DNA of 64,000 nt from positions 1 to 64,000 of the forward strand of contig NOWV01000195.1 in the NCBI GenBank assembly GCA_003344405.1, written 5' to 3'. The DNA comes from Trichoplax sp. H2. Its lineage: Eukaryota; Placozoa; Uniplacotomia; Trichoplacea. Numbering within the stretch: position 1 is the stretch's first letter; each line of letters begins with the position of its first letter. Shown here one piece after another: positions 25,082-37,195 of the stretch. The position numbers were made by a program, and so were the translations under genes. The notes under the pieces were generated by a model. The model worked only from the letters and a program-made list of their open reading frames with translations. It was not told where the DNA came from and did no database searches.

Positions 25082-28000
25082 TTAAGCATTCTTGTTATAC
25101 AAAATAGATTGAATTAATTCTTTGACGTCCGAGATGGATAAGTAATGCAACCGTTGAAGAATGCGCTTTTCACTAATTCCAGCTTCCATTAATTTAGCTG
25201 TATTCCCGCAAAGAAGAGCGTCATCCAGGTCATGATTCCAACCAATAAAGTCTAGAGTGTAACGATTGAGAAATTAATCAAAGATCTAGTCTATTGGATT
25301 TTACTATCAGTAGACAAAATCTAATAACTTATATACCATCTTTCGTTTTGTTATGCTTTAAATAATAACGTGTGTCATCACACTTTCCAGACAAAGCACG
25401 ATAGACGCATGCCACTCCTGCCTCCGCCATTTGCATACTAGCAGCAAGAGCCTAAATTATTGGATATTCCAGCTTATTCTATAGATTAACTAATTCATAT
25501 TCTGTATCGACAAAAAATAATTGCATTTAATTATTAGATAGTGGTCATTTCTTAGCTAACCTTGATTTCAGCGTTGGTATCTTTTCTCATATCTTTCTCC
25601 CACATGCACTCTATAAACATAGTATATGCAATAAATGTGGCCAAAATTATGAGTATCGACAGTATTCCTTATTGATTTAATATTTGGAATCAAATTTTAA
25701 AGTAAAATGCTCTCGCGCTTTATAAGGTTTTAAAATGTAAACTACTTAAGGTGTTACATGTGCAGTTAACTATTAATTAGTTTTCTTCCATAATACCATG
25801 GTGTTTCCGCATTTCTTGTACTTGATCGGTAACGCTATGTGCAGAATATCTGTCGCTAGATTTTGCATCCCGTAGTTCATAACCGAAATCGCAATAAAAG
25901 TATTTGCTAAGGATTTCCTCGTTGATTTGATTACTAAATTCCAAGTTTACATTTTGATCGCCAGTTGAAATTTTCGGAATATCAGGATCGTCGTTTTGTT
26001 GATTTAAATTTTCTTCGTCAATAAAAACGATTTGTTTTCTATGATTTTTCTCATCAACTGCTGCGGATGCTTCATTATCCAATATCGTACCTTTACAAAA
26101 CTTATCGTGGTTATCATCACCATTATTTAATCGAACTTGATCCTGTATTGTAACTATTATATTAATGAAAGATTTTAATAACTAATATTCACAAGCTTTA
26201 CGATACTTTTACTAACAATCAATTATCTGCTGTTGTTTATGCTTGCTCGATAATGTTAGTAAATCATCAACTGATTCGCGGCCATCCTTATCAATATTAT
26301 TCAGGTACGCTAGCGAATAAAAGGGTATAAATGGAATTTCGTAATTTATGATTCTCTTATGAATTAAATCTACCATCAATCTAGATAAATATTTTATAGT
26401 TACTTTAGCAGTAATATTGATATATTAAAGCAAACCTGAATTTTTTCCATCATCACTGTTAATTTGTATATTTTCATAGTCCAAATCACTGTTATATGCT
26501 TCACCTCCACCGACAACAGGACATTCATCCTCACCTTTTGCTGGAGCCAGCATGCCATTTTGGCTATTAACTTGTGGTAAAATAACTTGACTATCGTATT
26601 CATGACCAACAACACGGTCATAAAGGGTAGGTTCTGGTTCATTTAGTATAATTTCCTCTTCCTGACACTCTTTATCATTTTCGTTTTCAGATACAAGATC
26701 AATTACTGGCGGATGTGAATTTTGTTCAGGCTTGCGAGAGGAACAGATTGAAGCAACTTCAAAGCTTGTGTCAGTCCATAGTGTGATACTTGGCTCTCTT
26801 TTTAGCCGCTTGTTGCTTCCGTTGCTGATGGATATTTTCGATTCACCTTATAATCAGCGAAATAGCTGAATTATGATATGTTAAAAATATCTATGTCCTC
26901 ATGCTATTATTAAGATAACATACTTTGATGCTTCATGACTTCTACTTGTAACTCTTTCTGCGATTTTACTGCACGACGATAGTGCTTTCGCATCAACTTC
27001 TTCTTGTAATGGTCCTTCATCGATTGCCACGAATGACAAGTTATCTACATACACAGTTCATTTTTCGTATTAGAGCTATTGACAAGTCTATTATTAGTGA
27101 ATACGAGTATTGTACCGTATATAAGCATTACAAAGATTGAGAAGGAAATAAAGTTGCTACCTTTTTCTTTTCCATCTTTTTCCAAATTTCATTACCACCA
27201 GCTGGTAATGCAGGACTACCATAGTTTTCAATATACTCTAAGATAGCAGCATCTTCGGCAGTAGTGTAAAATAAACGACTGAATAGAAAATACAACGATT
27301 ATTTCCCATCTTATCTTACGTAATAAGCTATAGACTTTTATTGTATTCGAGTGCATTGCTTTCTTCTCAGTCATAGTAGTTCTTAGAAGTATTATCACTA
27401 TACCGTATATCGTATGTATATTCATGCGCTAAACTGGAAAGCATGATGTGGATATACATGTTACGAATACTGATCCTGGATGCAGAAATGTTTATCATAG
27501 TATACATTCATCTTCCGCTATACTACATCTCTAATAGCTTTACACAAATTTTCTTTGACAGAATCTACCGTGTAACATTAGTAGCTATTTGTAAGATCCT
27601 TCTTGAACTGGTATTGCTTTCTTTATATTCTTAGATATGACATAACAACTGACCCTGTCGACGATTTCTTAGTGCAAGTTTCAACCGCTCCTGAACGACT
27701 ATCCGGACACCTAAGGAGAAAAAGTCAATTTGATAGTTTTGATAACAACGTCTCTACTTGTTAATTCAATAGTCTAACACTTACATATAACTTTCAATGT
27801 CTTGAAGAGCATTATTGGCTACAGAATCGAATATGAAACTTGCGGAAACATAACCAAGAGGCGTTAGAGTATCAGGTTCAGCAAGTCTAAGTAAACAGTG
27901 TTACACGTACAATTGTCAATAATTTCATCATCATTCTAAGTATTTAGATACAAGCTTAACAACACCAATGTTGATAAAATTTGATTCACAGCGACAACAA

Positions 28001-28476
28001 TATCACTAGAATAGATAAAGTCCCTATTGCAAACATAATTTTAACGATATTGTTAGCCAAACACTACCTGATTACACCATCAGTAGGATGGACAATAACT
28101 TGACCGCCACAACTCTGAAAAATTGTAAAAGAAAGCACATCACTGACGTATTGCTTTTACAGCAAGTAGCAATGTACTCATTGCTACTTTATACAAGTTT
28201 TCTTGATACCCTCAATTAGCCGTAGCTCATACTGAAAAATTTTTATCTGTACTTGCGACAATCGATTGGAAGATTAAACTTGCATCGCTACTGCTTTTTA
28301 AATTAATCTATCAAAGTCCCAAAAAATCTTGACTCCATTGCAAACTGGATGTTCAGAAATGAACTTACCTCGATCAACGGGCGTACTTTCCCTTTCGTAG
28401 GACATGGTTTAATATAAAATTTCATCGGTTTACCATCTGCATCTTGGAATAGATTTCGATTGAGGTTATCCCCCAT
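25082..28476 (-). CDS. TERF2IP: RAP1/TERF2IP telomere shelterin protein, 12 exons
   Basis: Predicted 576-residue nuclear protein. In vertebrates RAP1 binds TRF2 at telomeres and also regulates transcription. Exons (transcript order): 28369-28476, 28068-28114, 27785-27886, 27654-27710, 27161-27278, 26924-27044, 26436-26846, 26217-26309, 25797-26135, 25561-25610, 25337-25451, 25082-25251; all phases agree and total 577 codons. Residues ~9-104 form the BRCT-like domain (LFQDADGKPMKFYIKP, then GYVSASFIFDSV). Residues ~105-165 form the Myb-like domain (GRLFYTTAEDAAILEYI, HSWQSMKDHYKKK). A basic cluster KRLKR near residue 197 is a likely nuclear signal, followed by an acidic linker. Residues ~483-576 form the RAP1 C-terminal domain that binds TRF2. 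ATG at 28476 is the first in frame after the upstream flank. The exon 8/9 junction is the least certain: its donor is GTTAGT. Confidence 0.9.
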
Positions 28477-28570
28477 TTTTCTCAACACTAGCTATACTGT
28501 CGTCAGCCTTGTATGTTAAAGCAAGAGCGATCAATATTCGATTTCGAATATCCGTCATAAATAGGCTTAA

Positions 28571-29035
28571 AGGAATATTGAAGTCAGGAAGAAATTGCGG
28601 GCAAGCATTGGCAAACAGGAACAGCAAGATCTAGCTAGTGCAGCTAGCGACGACAACCTTGAGAATTTGAGTAGATTGGATATCAGCCAAACTGAGTCTG
28701 CGCAACCGATGGCCTGGATTAGTGCCAAAGCTTTTAAGCTTTTAGTGAGGAATTTCCAGAAGAAATCCTTTCAGAAGTACTGTACTTGTACCTAGTTTTG
28801 GTGGGGGTTAACGTTGATATTATTGTTTTTATTGCCATATCAAACTGTCAGGGTGGATTCTAAGTCGTTGATTCCCGGCTAATAGATAAGATTTTGCTCG
28901 ATTGGATGTTACTGAGGCTGACATCAATCCGATTGAAGGATCGAACAGCTCATAATTGTGCATTTATCGTCACAGAAATGAGCCAAAGTTTGTTGATGCT
29001 GCTAGCCCATTAATGAACCGGGGACCACCGTATAA
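28571..29035 (+). pseudogene. Possible broken F-box-like coding remnant
   Basis: GC is higher than in the surroundings. The frame open from 28571 to a TAG at 28793-28795 has no early ATG and is codon-like (KQEQQDLASAASDDNLENL, then QPMAWISAKAF). Around 28745 the coding signal appears to shift frame: a second frame reads EEFPEEILSEVLYLYL, resembling the start of an F-box, and after a stop runs on through a leucine-rich stretch to about 29,030. This fits a decayed gene or gene fragment with a frameshift and stops. It could also be separate exons: CTTTTAG before the second segment could be a splice acceptor. It lies head to head with RAP1, about 95 bp away. Function not assigned. Confidence 0.3.
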
Positions 29036-30773
29036 CTACAGGATGCTTTACTTAATTACTAAATAATGTAATGTACATTGTGTTAAGGAGGTTACCGTAA
29101 ACTTAGTTATACGATTTTGTAACTGTAGAACGTTCCATTCCAATTATACAGTATACTTAATTATGAGGTTGTAACTTGATAGCGATCCATTCCGTTCATT
29201 CTGTAGTAGAAAGCCTGTTCTTTAATCGGGCAGTTTGCTATTGTCCCTGATAAAATTAAATATTTATTTTACAGGGTTTATGTTTGATCATACTATAGCC
29301 CGTATTCTCCAAAGATAATGTTATAATTACAAAACCTTGCACTGTACCTGGGACTAAATAGATAACCCCTCATTTACTGGCCCGTGATTGCACAATGTTT
29401 TGCAACAAAATGGCTTTAGGTTACGTTACAGTAGTAGTTCCATACCAGTTTGCAGGCTTTAGCTGATAAAATATGCTTCAAGTGCATACCTACTGAGTAG
29501 TTTGAAACATTGCAATGTGTGCTATAGCAATTCTATCAGTCTTATCATACTGCAGTATTCATATTAGGATTTTTATCACTAGACCCGACTACTTGCAGTT
29601 TTGCTTCTATATTACACTACTAAATGAATGCATTCATGAGCTCTACATTATTATGTACGCATAATGATACACAACTACAATAATCGTATCTTAAAAGGTA
29701 CTACATACGTACAAAGTAAATGTTACGCTATCTAAAGTTTCTTAGCATTATCAGGCATCGTATTGTATAAAAAAGTTAGGCAGTATTATCTTCTTTCTAA
29801 ACTAGATTGCATTTGCCACCAGTGTATGACTTTACTACAAGGGGAGAGCGATATGATAAGAAAACTGCCAATAAAGCAAACGAGCTATAATCAACTCATT
29901 TATTGTATCCAGTATGGTCTTGACTTGCCGCATAAGGCGTTAGCAACTAATTGAATTAATTTAATGGTATTTCTACTAACATTTTTGCTATTCCAGATTG
30001 AATTCGTTCCATTACACTGTAGATATTTTTCATCAATTCGGTAAAGGACGGTAGTGTTATCAATACTCCTAACTGCTAGTAATGACCTTTATACAGCAGG
30101 ACTATCTACCAGCTGATATATACTACCGTAGAAAACATTACATGCACATTGCATGGACTTGGCTCTGATTTGTTAATCTGCATGATACGCAAACTATACG
30201 TAGCAATCCAGCCCAAAACTTAACAGTAAACTTTTAAAAGTTGCTATGGCTATTTTAACCGGAGAGTTCATAAGCAAATTCGGCTAGTTTCTATCCGATA
30301 AAAATATTTTGCAATATCATCTCCTGCTTACTGTAAATCTATTATGAATTGATTTGTATATAGTATTTATGATGTTTACTATCATAAAAAATGGAGGTTA
30401 TTAACGTTTTATGATGAGAACTACAGAATTACAGTAAATCTCAATAGACGGTAGTATCGGCTTGGATACGAGGCACGTTATACATAATAGTAATCAGTCA
30501 GCACAGGCAATAATTACGATAACATCCTTGAAAAGAATTCAACGTAACTTTAATGTTTTGAGGTACCGTTATTATTTAGTGATAGTTTCGATTTACCATA
30601 TAAAGGATCACGGTCGTATAAATTGCATTGGTTATGTACAGTACAGTATAGTAATACTTCCGTGACGCTTACGCCATGGATTTGCATTGCAACCATCCAT
30701 CTGAAATCAAAACAGCTCATTAAATTCGATTCTCCAATCAAAATTGTTCCCATCGATAGAGTATCACGCGGGA
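29036..30773. other. Intergenic, no gene recognised
   Basis: Downstream of the PDZD8 gene on the minus strand. I looked here for missing PDZD8 exons, above all a C1 zinc-finger pattern (paired CxxC with His), and saw none. Several open frames of 60-75 codons overlap on both strands around 30,460-30,830 and look like chance frames in a locally GC-richer patch. Confidence 0.45.
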
Positions 30774-33700
30774 TCACAGGCCGGCCACACTATCTACGCT
30801 TTGTGATCCAATTTTCGTTTCGTGAATAAATTCCAAAGTAATATCTCCACACCATTCATGGGTAATGCCTTTATGGCGAAGCATTGAACTAAGGCGAACA
30901 GAAGACTGGCTACAATGCAAATGGTAAATCAGTTACAAGTCATGCTTTAATGTACACTAGCATTATGGAGTAATGACCATGAAGTAAGCTAATTGCTAGA
31001 AATGCGCGATGATAAAGTCATCGATGAATGAGTCAGAATACCTAGAGTCGACTCGAAAGACATCAGCTGGAGTTAGAATATATGTATTTCGGAAGCTATT
31101 TTTAGGTAAAGACATGGCCGTTACGGAAATATTCATTATAGGTACTGAAACCTGTAGAGGTAAATAAGATCAAAACGGCAATTACCGTTATTGTATCGCA
31201 GGCGCAGAGCTGAATTTATCGCAAAGTATTTCTAAGATGGACAAAATTAGGTTGTTCTAGATACTGTAATGTTTTGAAAGCTGCGCTTACGTAGCCAATC
31301 ATCAAATCAAAAGTTGACTTTTCCTCTAAACGATACCAAACTGAGGCATTTAAATATCTATGGTCCTTCTCAACTGAAAGGTGAAACTGCTCATTCCAGA
31401 TCGGATCCTAATAAGTTATCAAAGCATAAATCGTAATTAAAGGTAGTACAGAATTGACCTCTACACATAAGAAATGATGTCATTAATTAATCAATACTCT
31501 TACAGGTAGTACAACGTGAGACATTATAGCACAAAACTTCGCGATTTTGATTAATATATCTTACACAAGTTGTAGTAATTTCTGTGGTTCTACTAGTGCT
31601 CTCTCCCCCAAGGTCGTCAGCAACATTCACCACGGTATCCTCTTCATTGTCAGTACCGTCGTATAGTATCCAATCTATGTAATTACAGGAAGTTAATAAT
31701 TAGAAGCCTTGTAGGCTTGGACAGACTGTCGACGAGATTAGATTGTTACAGATCTTATATGATAATAGCAGAACCTTTCCCTGGGTGAGTGTTATCTTCA
31801 AGTACACCAAATTCACTATTTGAAACAGCAGCGGCTAATTTAGCAGAGTCTCTTTCTACAGTGCTTTCTCCTGGAACCTCAGAGGTTGCATCATGTAATT
31901 GGTGAGATCCCATTGGCTTAATTTGCTTCCGTTGAATTTTTAAGTTAAACCTGAAACCAAAATGTTCATAAACGTAAATAATAAAATGCAGAACATATAC
32001 TCATACGCATTTATACAGCATAGCAGCCATTACGGCTAACCTGTTCTTGCCCTTGATTTGCTTTACCACTTCTTTTAATGAAGAAAGGGCTTGGTTATCG
32101 ACAGCAATAATTACATCGTCCTAAAGATTGTTTAGTTAGCTAAAATTCATAGATGATAATTTTGATAATTTCTTGATCTACTAGGTACCCTTTTCAAATT
32201 TGCACGATCAGCTGGTGAATTCGGGATAACTGATTCAATTATAACAATCTCAGCTTTCTGACCAGAACGTGAACTTCTTCTCATATCAAAACACTGTAAT
32301 GAGGTAATTTCAGCTAATATATATCCAACGTGCCAACTAGCTATATTATTTGTTTGCAGTTAGAATATACATGACGTACCTGTTTGAAGGTGACTCCAAA
32401 AGGCGATGTTTCGTCTTTTTCAACTACAATATCGTGAGTTACCCAATAACCATACGGGAGTCCAACTTTGCCACTCATAGCACAAAATCCTGCGGAATGT
32501 ATGTAGGATATTTCGCATAAAAATATAATCATTTGGCCGGTTTAACAGCAACGTAATAAGTGTTTACGCAACGAAATTTTCTAACATATCACCTAATGAT
32601 AATACACAATAAACCGATGTCGCTTTTACTGCTCGAGATAGACGAGAGCAGCTCACCACTTTCACTGATAATTGCCCGCAAGACAATTTATTGTTGTGTA
32701 TGTATACCTGTGTATATAGCAGTACACATAATCGATTATATGTTACGAAAAATCTCCTACATTTAGCCTACAAATATAGTTCGGTCTTGCAACTTTACTC
32801 ACGTCTTGACGGTCATCCTATAATTTGTTTTTGTTATCGAAACGTAAGTGAATTTACAATAATGACTAATTGCTCATGAAGTTGAAATTTTTGATCATAC
32901 ATATGATATACTATGCATGTGATTTTCAAAACTTTTCCTTACCTCGTTATCTAGTCTTGGTATAAACGGCTTCATACTAAAAATAATTAAATTCATTATT
33001 ATGAACTGTAAAGAAGAATTCGCAATAATTTTGGGAAGGCCGTGGGATTATTTAATCGTATACTTGATTGTTGAAGATAATACATACCGAGGTACAGCAT
33101 TGGGTAAAGTATGTTTCTTCCTTAAGGATCTTCTCAACTATCAATATTAACAATCTAAATTTAGTTTCCATCCAAGTTTGCATTAAGTCTGATACAAATG
33201 CAACAGATAAAACCATTACTTGGTTGGTTATAAGCGAAGCTAATTGTGGAAGTTTTCTCCCTTCAAATAATGTTTGAGCTTGAAATTGTATCTCAGGCTC
33301 CTAGGCATGAGTAAAAACGATTATATTTGAAGATTCGGAATATTTGGCGGCTGATTATAAGTAGGATAGGTTAAACACCAGCATACTTTGTAAAAGAAAA
33401 AAGACCAATGAGAGAATGGATGTCGAGTCAATTTTAAGCCAACTTTTCCTTTTAAGCTAACAACTTTAACGGAAACGTATGCGGATTTTCCAAAGATCTA
33501 AATGACAATATTAAGACAGTTAATAATCTCTGCTAAAGAAATCTAAAGATTGTACGAAGAACGGTCCAATTGTTTGCATTCTCACCAGATCGACATCAAT
33601 TGCTAATTGGAATCCACCACTAACACGGACGAGTTACATTGGTATTACAGTGTTAATTAAGTTAAAAAGAAAGAGTCAACGCCCATTTGCATCATACTAC

Positions 33701-35436
33701 AATGTTTCAATTTTATCTGTATATCGTTTAATGTACGACTCTGGTTATACCTATAACTAATGTCGAGAGCGAAATCAATTTCCTAGATGGTAATCGTAAA
33801 TAAAAACCTAATAAGACATTATTTTTGTGGAGAGAAGTGAATATAGTATACGGCTTCAGGCCATAGTAAATTGATAATCATGGACATGCTTACCTCTGGT
33901 ACTTTGCTGGTATTGTTGTCCTTCGAGCTTGTTCTAACGATAGAAATCTTTTTGATGATCGGTAGTGAACTTCCTAATGAATAACCATTAATCTAAGCAT
34001 AGAAAAATAGAACACTTATCAAGAATTCATATAGCAACCTAATCTGACGATAATACATTAATAAAGCTGGAGGCTGCTGTAAGAATTTATGCGGTACGTA
34101 TACGATTAATAGAATTTTAATAATTATATTACTTTCTATCAATTTTGAAAGTAAAAATGAACTTAACTTTCAAAGTAAGATGAACACATATGAATTTATC
34201 AACCATAATCTAAGTGATAACCAAATTGTTTCAACGTGACATACCGTGATACCAGTAATAATTTTTCCAGCCGTAGTTCGTAGCAAATCCTCGAATTCTC
34301 CGTGGATTTTCTTTAAAAATATTCTACGGTATAAATATAAGTATTAATAAGCTATTTGAAAATTTACAATTACACGTCACATCATACTGCATCACTACAG
34401 CACTACAGGCATTACGTTTTAAGCAGTCATTGGCCGTCATAGAATACCTGCATCATCCTCCCGTACAATAAAGAGCGCCTTAAAACAAAATATCTGACCT
34501 TCTAACAGCATCATTATCCTTCCATTCTCGGAATAGATAAGCCATAAACATATTAAACCAGCTACATGTTTCTGATTCAGGCCTGCTGTCTGCTTCGAGT
34601 ATTTTAAGCAAATTCTAAATTATTGGATATACGCAAAACAGAAGAAATCATTAACACCTATTTTCCAATAACAGCAACATTATGAGCTGATAATTAATTG
34701 ATAAAATTTAAATACTGTACACTATATATATATATTTATATATAGGGTATACATACTCGTACACATGTACGGTATTTGTAATATGATGTTGAATAAGATG
34801 TCTATATGTTAAGTAAACTTCAATCGTAGCCCTCACCTGCTTCATATTTGCCATTATACTATAATATCAAGGATCATTTCTTTAGTATTGAAATGCTATA
34901 TAGCATATGTAGGTGCTTACGTATAATTTTAGTCCTCTTTTCCGGACCGTGATCAATGATTATATTAGCTACTAATGTATAACAATGCTAAAAGGCGGAA
35001 AATGGTCCTGAAACATAGTACTTCTTGGACGTTATACATTGACTAATTCCAGTACCGTTGATTGATACAAAATTGCTGCACAAGGTACTGATAGTCAGAC
35101 TTGATTTAAATGTATTATCGGTAACTGATAATAGTAAACATAACTATTTTTATTCTTTAGATCATCGTTAAAACTGATGATGCTGTGACTAATCAACTAA
35201 TTAACTGAAGAATGAAGTGTTGCTAATCATTAACTACAATAGCAGCTAGTAGAGAACTATCTTGACGGATTATAATTATTTGATAATACCTTATCTAGTT
35301 CTACCGCTGCCCAATCATTCGATTTATCAGCATTAACTTTCGGTAAAGACCAAAAACTCTTGTAATAAATGTAACATTGCAGGAAGATGGTTGTTACAAC
35401 ACCGGTAAGAAAACTTGTAATGATTATAGTTATCAT
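30774..35436 (-). CDS. PDZD8: PDZD8-type SMP lipid-transfer and ER tether protein, 19 exons
   Basis: Predicted 603 residues. In animals PDZD8 sits in the ER membrane and moves lipids at contacts with mitochondria and late endosomes. Exons: 35290-35436, 34499-34614, 34245-34323, 33894-33992, 33751-33782, 33586-33619, 33387-33497, 33220-33300, 33088-33137, 32943-32976, 32593-32707, 32380-32489, 32189-32293, 32041-32120, 31775-31950, 31565-31674, 31291-31407, 31152-31231, 30774-30909. All phases agree. Residues ~4-24 are a membrane anchor; ~66-261 the SMP domain (GGFQLAIDVDLIFGKSAY, FEGRKLPQLASLITNQ); ~262-325 a C2-like segment (GQLSVKVVSCSRL); ~328-406 a PDZ domain (PNSPADRANLKRDDVIIAVD); ~494-603 a second C2-like part (DPIWNEQFHLSVEKDHRYLN, CGDITLEF). 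It ends about there, without the C1 and coiled-coil regions of human PDZD8. Exon 17-19 junctions are the least certain. Confidence 0.88.
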
Positions 35437-35705
35437 GCGTGCAAAATACGAGCCCAGTGATTAATACACGTAGTATACAACAGCAGTGGATGATGAACGG
35501 CCAATTTTGCTGGAACAGGTGAAATGTGATGCTTAATGGGTTAGTTACTTTATTTTTAATCCCGTAATCAACGTACTGATGTCGTATTAGAAAGATATTT
35601 GAATCATCGCTGCTTGAATTAGAAATTGATCTTGTTGAAGTTTGCAATTGCATGCATCCGTAGTCACATCGAGCAGGATTAATTGACTGTAATTGAGTTG
35701 ATTTT
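35437..35705. promoter_or_regulatory. Likely PDZD8 upstream region
   Basis: The 269 bases upstream of the PDZD8 start codon separate it from a plus-strand open frame. No clear TATA box was identified. If the plus-strand frame is real this would be a bidirectional promoter (inference). Confidence 0.3.
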
Positions 35706-35999
35706 ATGCCACTATTGGAAGAGTACTTGAGATTAGGAATGGAATGTTATACGCTCTCCTCCTCGTTTGAGCGTCCAAAATACAGTACTTTAGGATACAA
35801 TCGAGTAAATAGGAAATTTTTCAGCTTCAAGAGTGACTATCGAGTAGTGTTCCGAATGAAGATGGATAAGATGGGCTTAATATTCTCTCAGCTAGGAGAT
35901 TACAGTAAGTTGAGATTTCCCAATCCAATGTCTCAAACGCTACTTGCCCAACACTACGTCATCGAAACCCATACAGTTGCAGCTTGTGAAGACTACTGA
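35706..35999 (+). CDS. Hypothetical 97-residue open frame
   Basis: ATG-initiated frame of 97 codons ending TGA, divergent from PDZD8. It starts MPLLEEYLRLGMECY and is rich in Tyr, Phe, Lys and Arg with no membrane segment, signal peptide or recognised motif. The local sequence is richer in GC than most intergenic DNA, which lengthens chance open frames. No splice sites were identified with confidence. It could be a small lineage-specific gene, an exon, or a chance frame. Confidence 0.2.
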   Translation: MPLLEEYLRLGMECYTLSSSFERPKYSTLGYNRVNRKFFSFKSDYRVVFRMKMDKMGLIFSQLGDYSKLRFPNPMSQTLLAQHYVIETHTVAACEDY

Positions 36000-36190
36000 C
36001 TGCGTCATAGTATCGTTGGAGTGATCGGACCACTACTAGAATACCTGGACTGGACAGTGGACATTGGACATTCTTTTGAACGGACAGACATTCGGACTCA
36101 TTCGGTCATCAAATTGTGTTAACCACTTCGTTATGGCGGTTCTGCAGAGAGTCGACTCTGAATTGACTGATTTTTACTAAATTAGGTAAC

Positions 36191-36638
36191 ATGTTATATT
36201 TCATTGCCTGTTGCTAAGCTCTGCCTGGAAGCAATAAATTTAGATCATAAATGTTTTGCAGATTAATACGAGTGATTTCGAAAAGAGCCACGGAAGATCC
36301 ATACTGAGTAATAATTTTCGACATTTTCGGCCTCAATTAATATGAAAAGTCCGTCCATCCGAGGAGTGTCTAGTCGTCCGGACTACAGTGTACTGTATTT
36401 CTGCCGTGGTCCACGATTGTACAGTACAGTGTACTGTACAGTGTACAGTAATAGAAGATGACGTACTGTACACTGTAAAGGACACGATTCGAGAACTCGA
36501 GGTGGCTGCTCGCCATTAACGGAAATCGCTAGCTTCAAGACTTATGCGCATATTATTTTTTATAGATATACCGATATATATTTCATTTTAATTTCAACGA
36601 TAGCAGATTAGATGGCATCATATCATTCTAAGATACTA
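36191..36638 (+). repeat. Left copy of a gap-flanking duplication (448 bp)
   Basis: From ATGTTATATTTCATTGCC to AGATACTA at the gap edge, this matches 36659-37195 base for base apart from a few substitutions and a different length of GTAC-rich palindromic repeat. The pattern fits two alleles of one locus placed side by side by the assembler. Confidence 0.9.
36360..36480. repeat. GTAC-rich palindromic simple repeat, short allele
   Basis: Blocks of overlapping ACAGTAC/GTACTGT words, each near-palindromic, interrupted by TTTCTGCCGTGGTCCACG. The matching segment across the gap is longer. Confidence 0.75.
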
Positions 36639-36658
36639 NNNNNNNNNNNNNNNNNNNN
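36639..36658. other. Assembly gap (20 N)
   Basis: Exactly twenty N. The size is a scaffold placeholder. Sequence on the two sides is the same locus, so the gap probably does not represent missing DNA. Confidence 0.98.
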
Positions 36659-37195
36659 ATGTTATATTTCATTGCCTGTTGCTAAGCTCTGCCTGGAAGC
36701 AATAAATTTAGATCATAAATGTTTTGCAGATTAATACGAGTGATTTCGAAAAGAGACACGGAAGATCCATACTGAGTAATAATTTTTCGATATTTTCGGC
36801 CTCAATTAATATGAAAAGTCCGTCCGTCCGAGGAGTGTCTAGTCGTCCTGACTATAGTGTACAGTACTGTACACTGTACTGTACAGTACAGTACTGTATT
36901 TCTGCCGTGGTCTACGATTGTACTGTACACTTATGTACAGTACACTACAATGTACAGTACAGTGTGTGTACAGTACTGTACAGTACTGTACAGCGTACAG
37001 TACAGTAATAGAAGATGACGTACTGTACACTGTAAATGACACGATTCGAGAACTCGAGGTGTCTGCTCGCCATTAACGGAAATCGCTAGCTTCAAGACTT
37101 ATGCGCATATTATTTTTTATAGATATACCGATATATATTTCATTTTAATTTCAACGATAGCAGATTAGATGGCATCATATCATTCTAAGATACTA
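36659..37195 (+). repeat. Right copy of a gap-flanking duplication (537 bp)
   Basis: Second version of 36191-36638, beginning at the first base after the gap. It is about 89 bp longer, entirely from expansion of the GTAC palindromic repeat. Open frames across it on both strands (36,724-37,008 + and 36,839-37,042 -) are products of the repeat and not genes. Confidence 0.9.
36855..37032. repeat. GTAC-rich palindromic simple repeat, long allele
   Basis: Expanded form of the 36360-36480 repeat, with several tandem ACAGTACTGTAC words. Each word is self-complementary, so single strands could fold into many short hairpins, and recombination or slippage would be expected. Confidence 0.8.

Noticed and set aside
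35333-35653. 106-codon minus-strand open frame with cysteine-rich hydrophobic segment.
   Set aside because: It overlaps the first PDZD8 exon in another frame; the PDZD8 frame has a proper ATG, a membrane anchor and a matching splice donor.
36724-37042. Overlapping open frames on both strands rich in Tyr, Cys, Thr and Val.
   Set aside because: Translations of the GTAC palindromic simple repeat, which is open in several frames.
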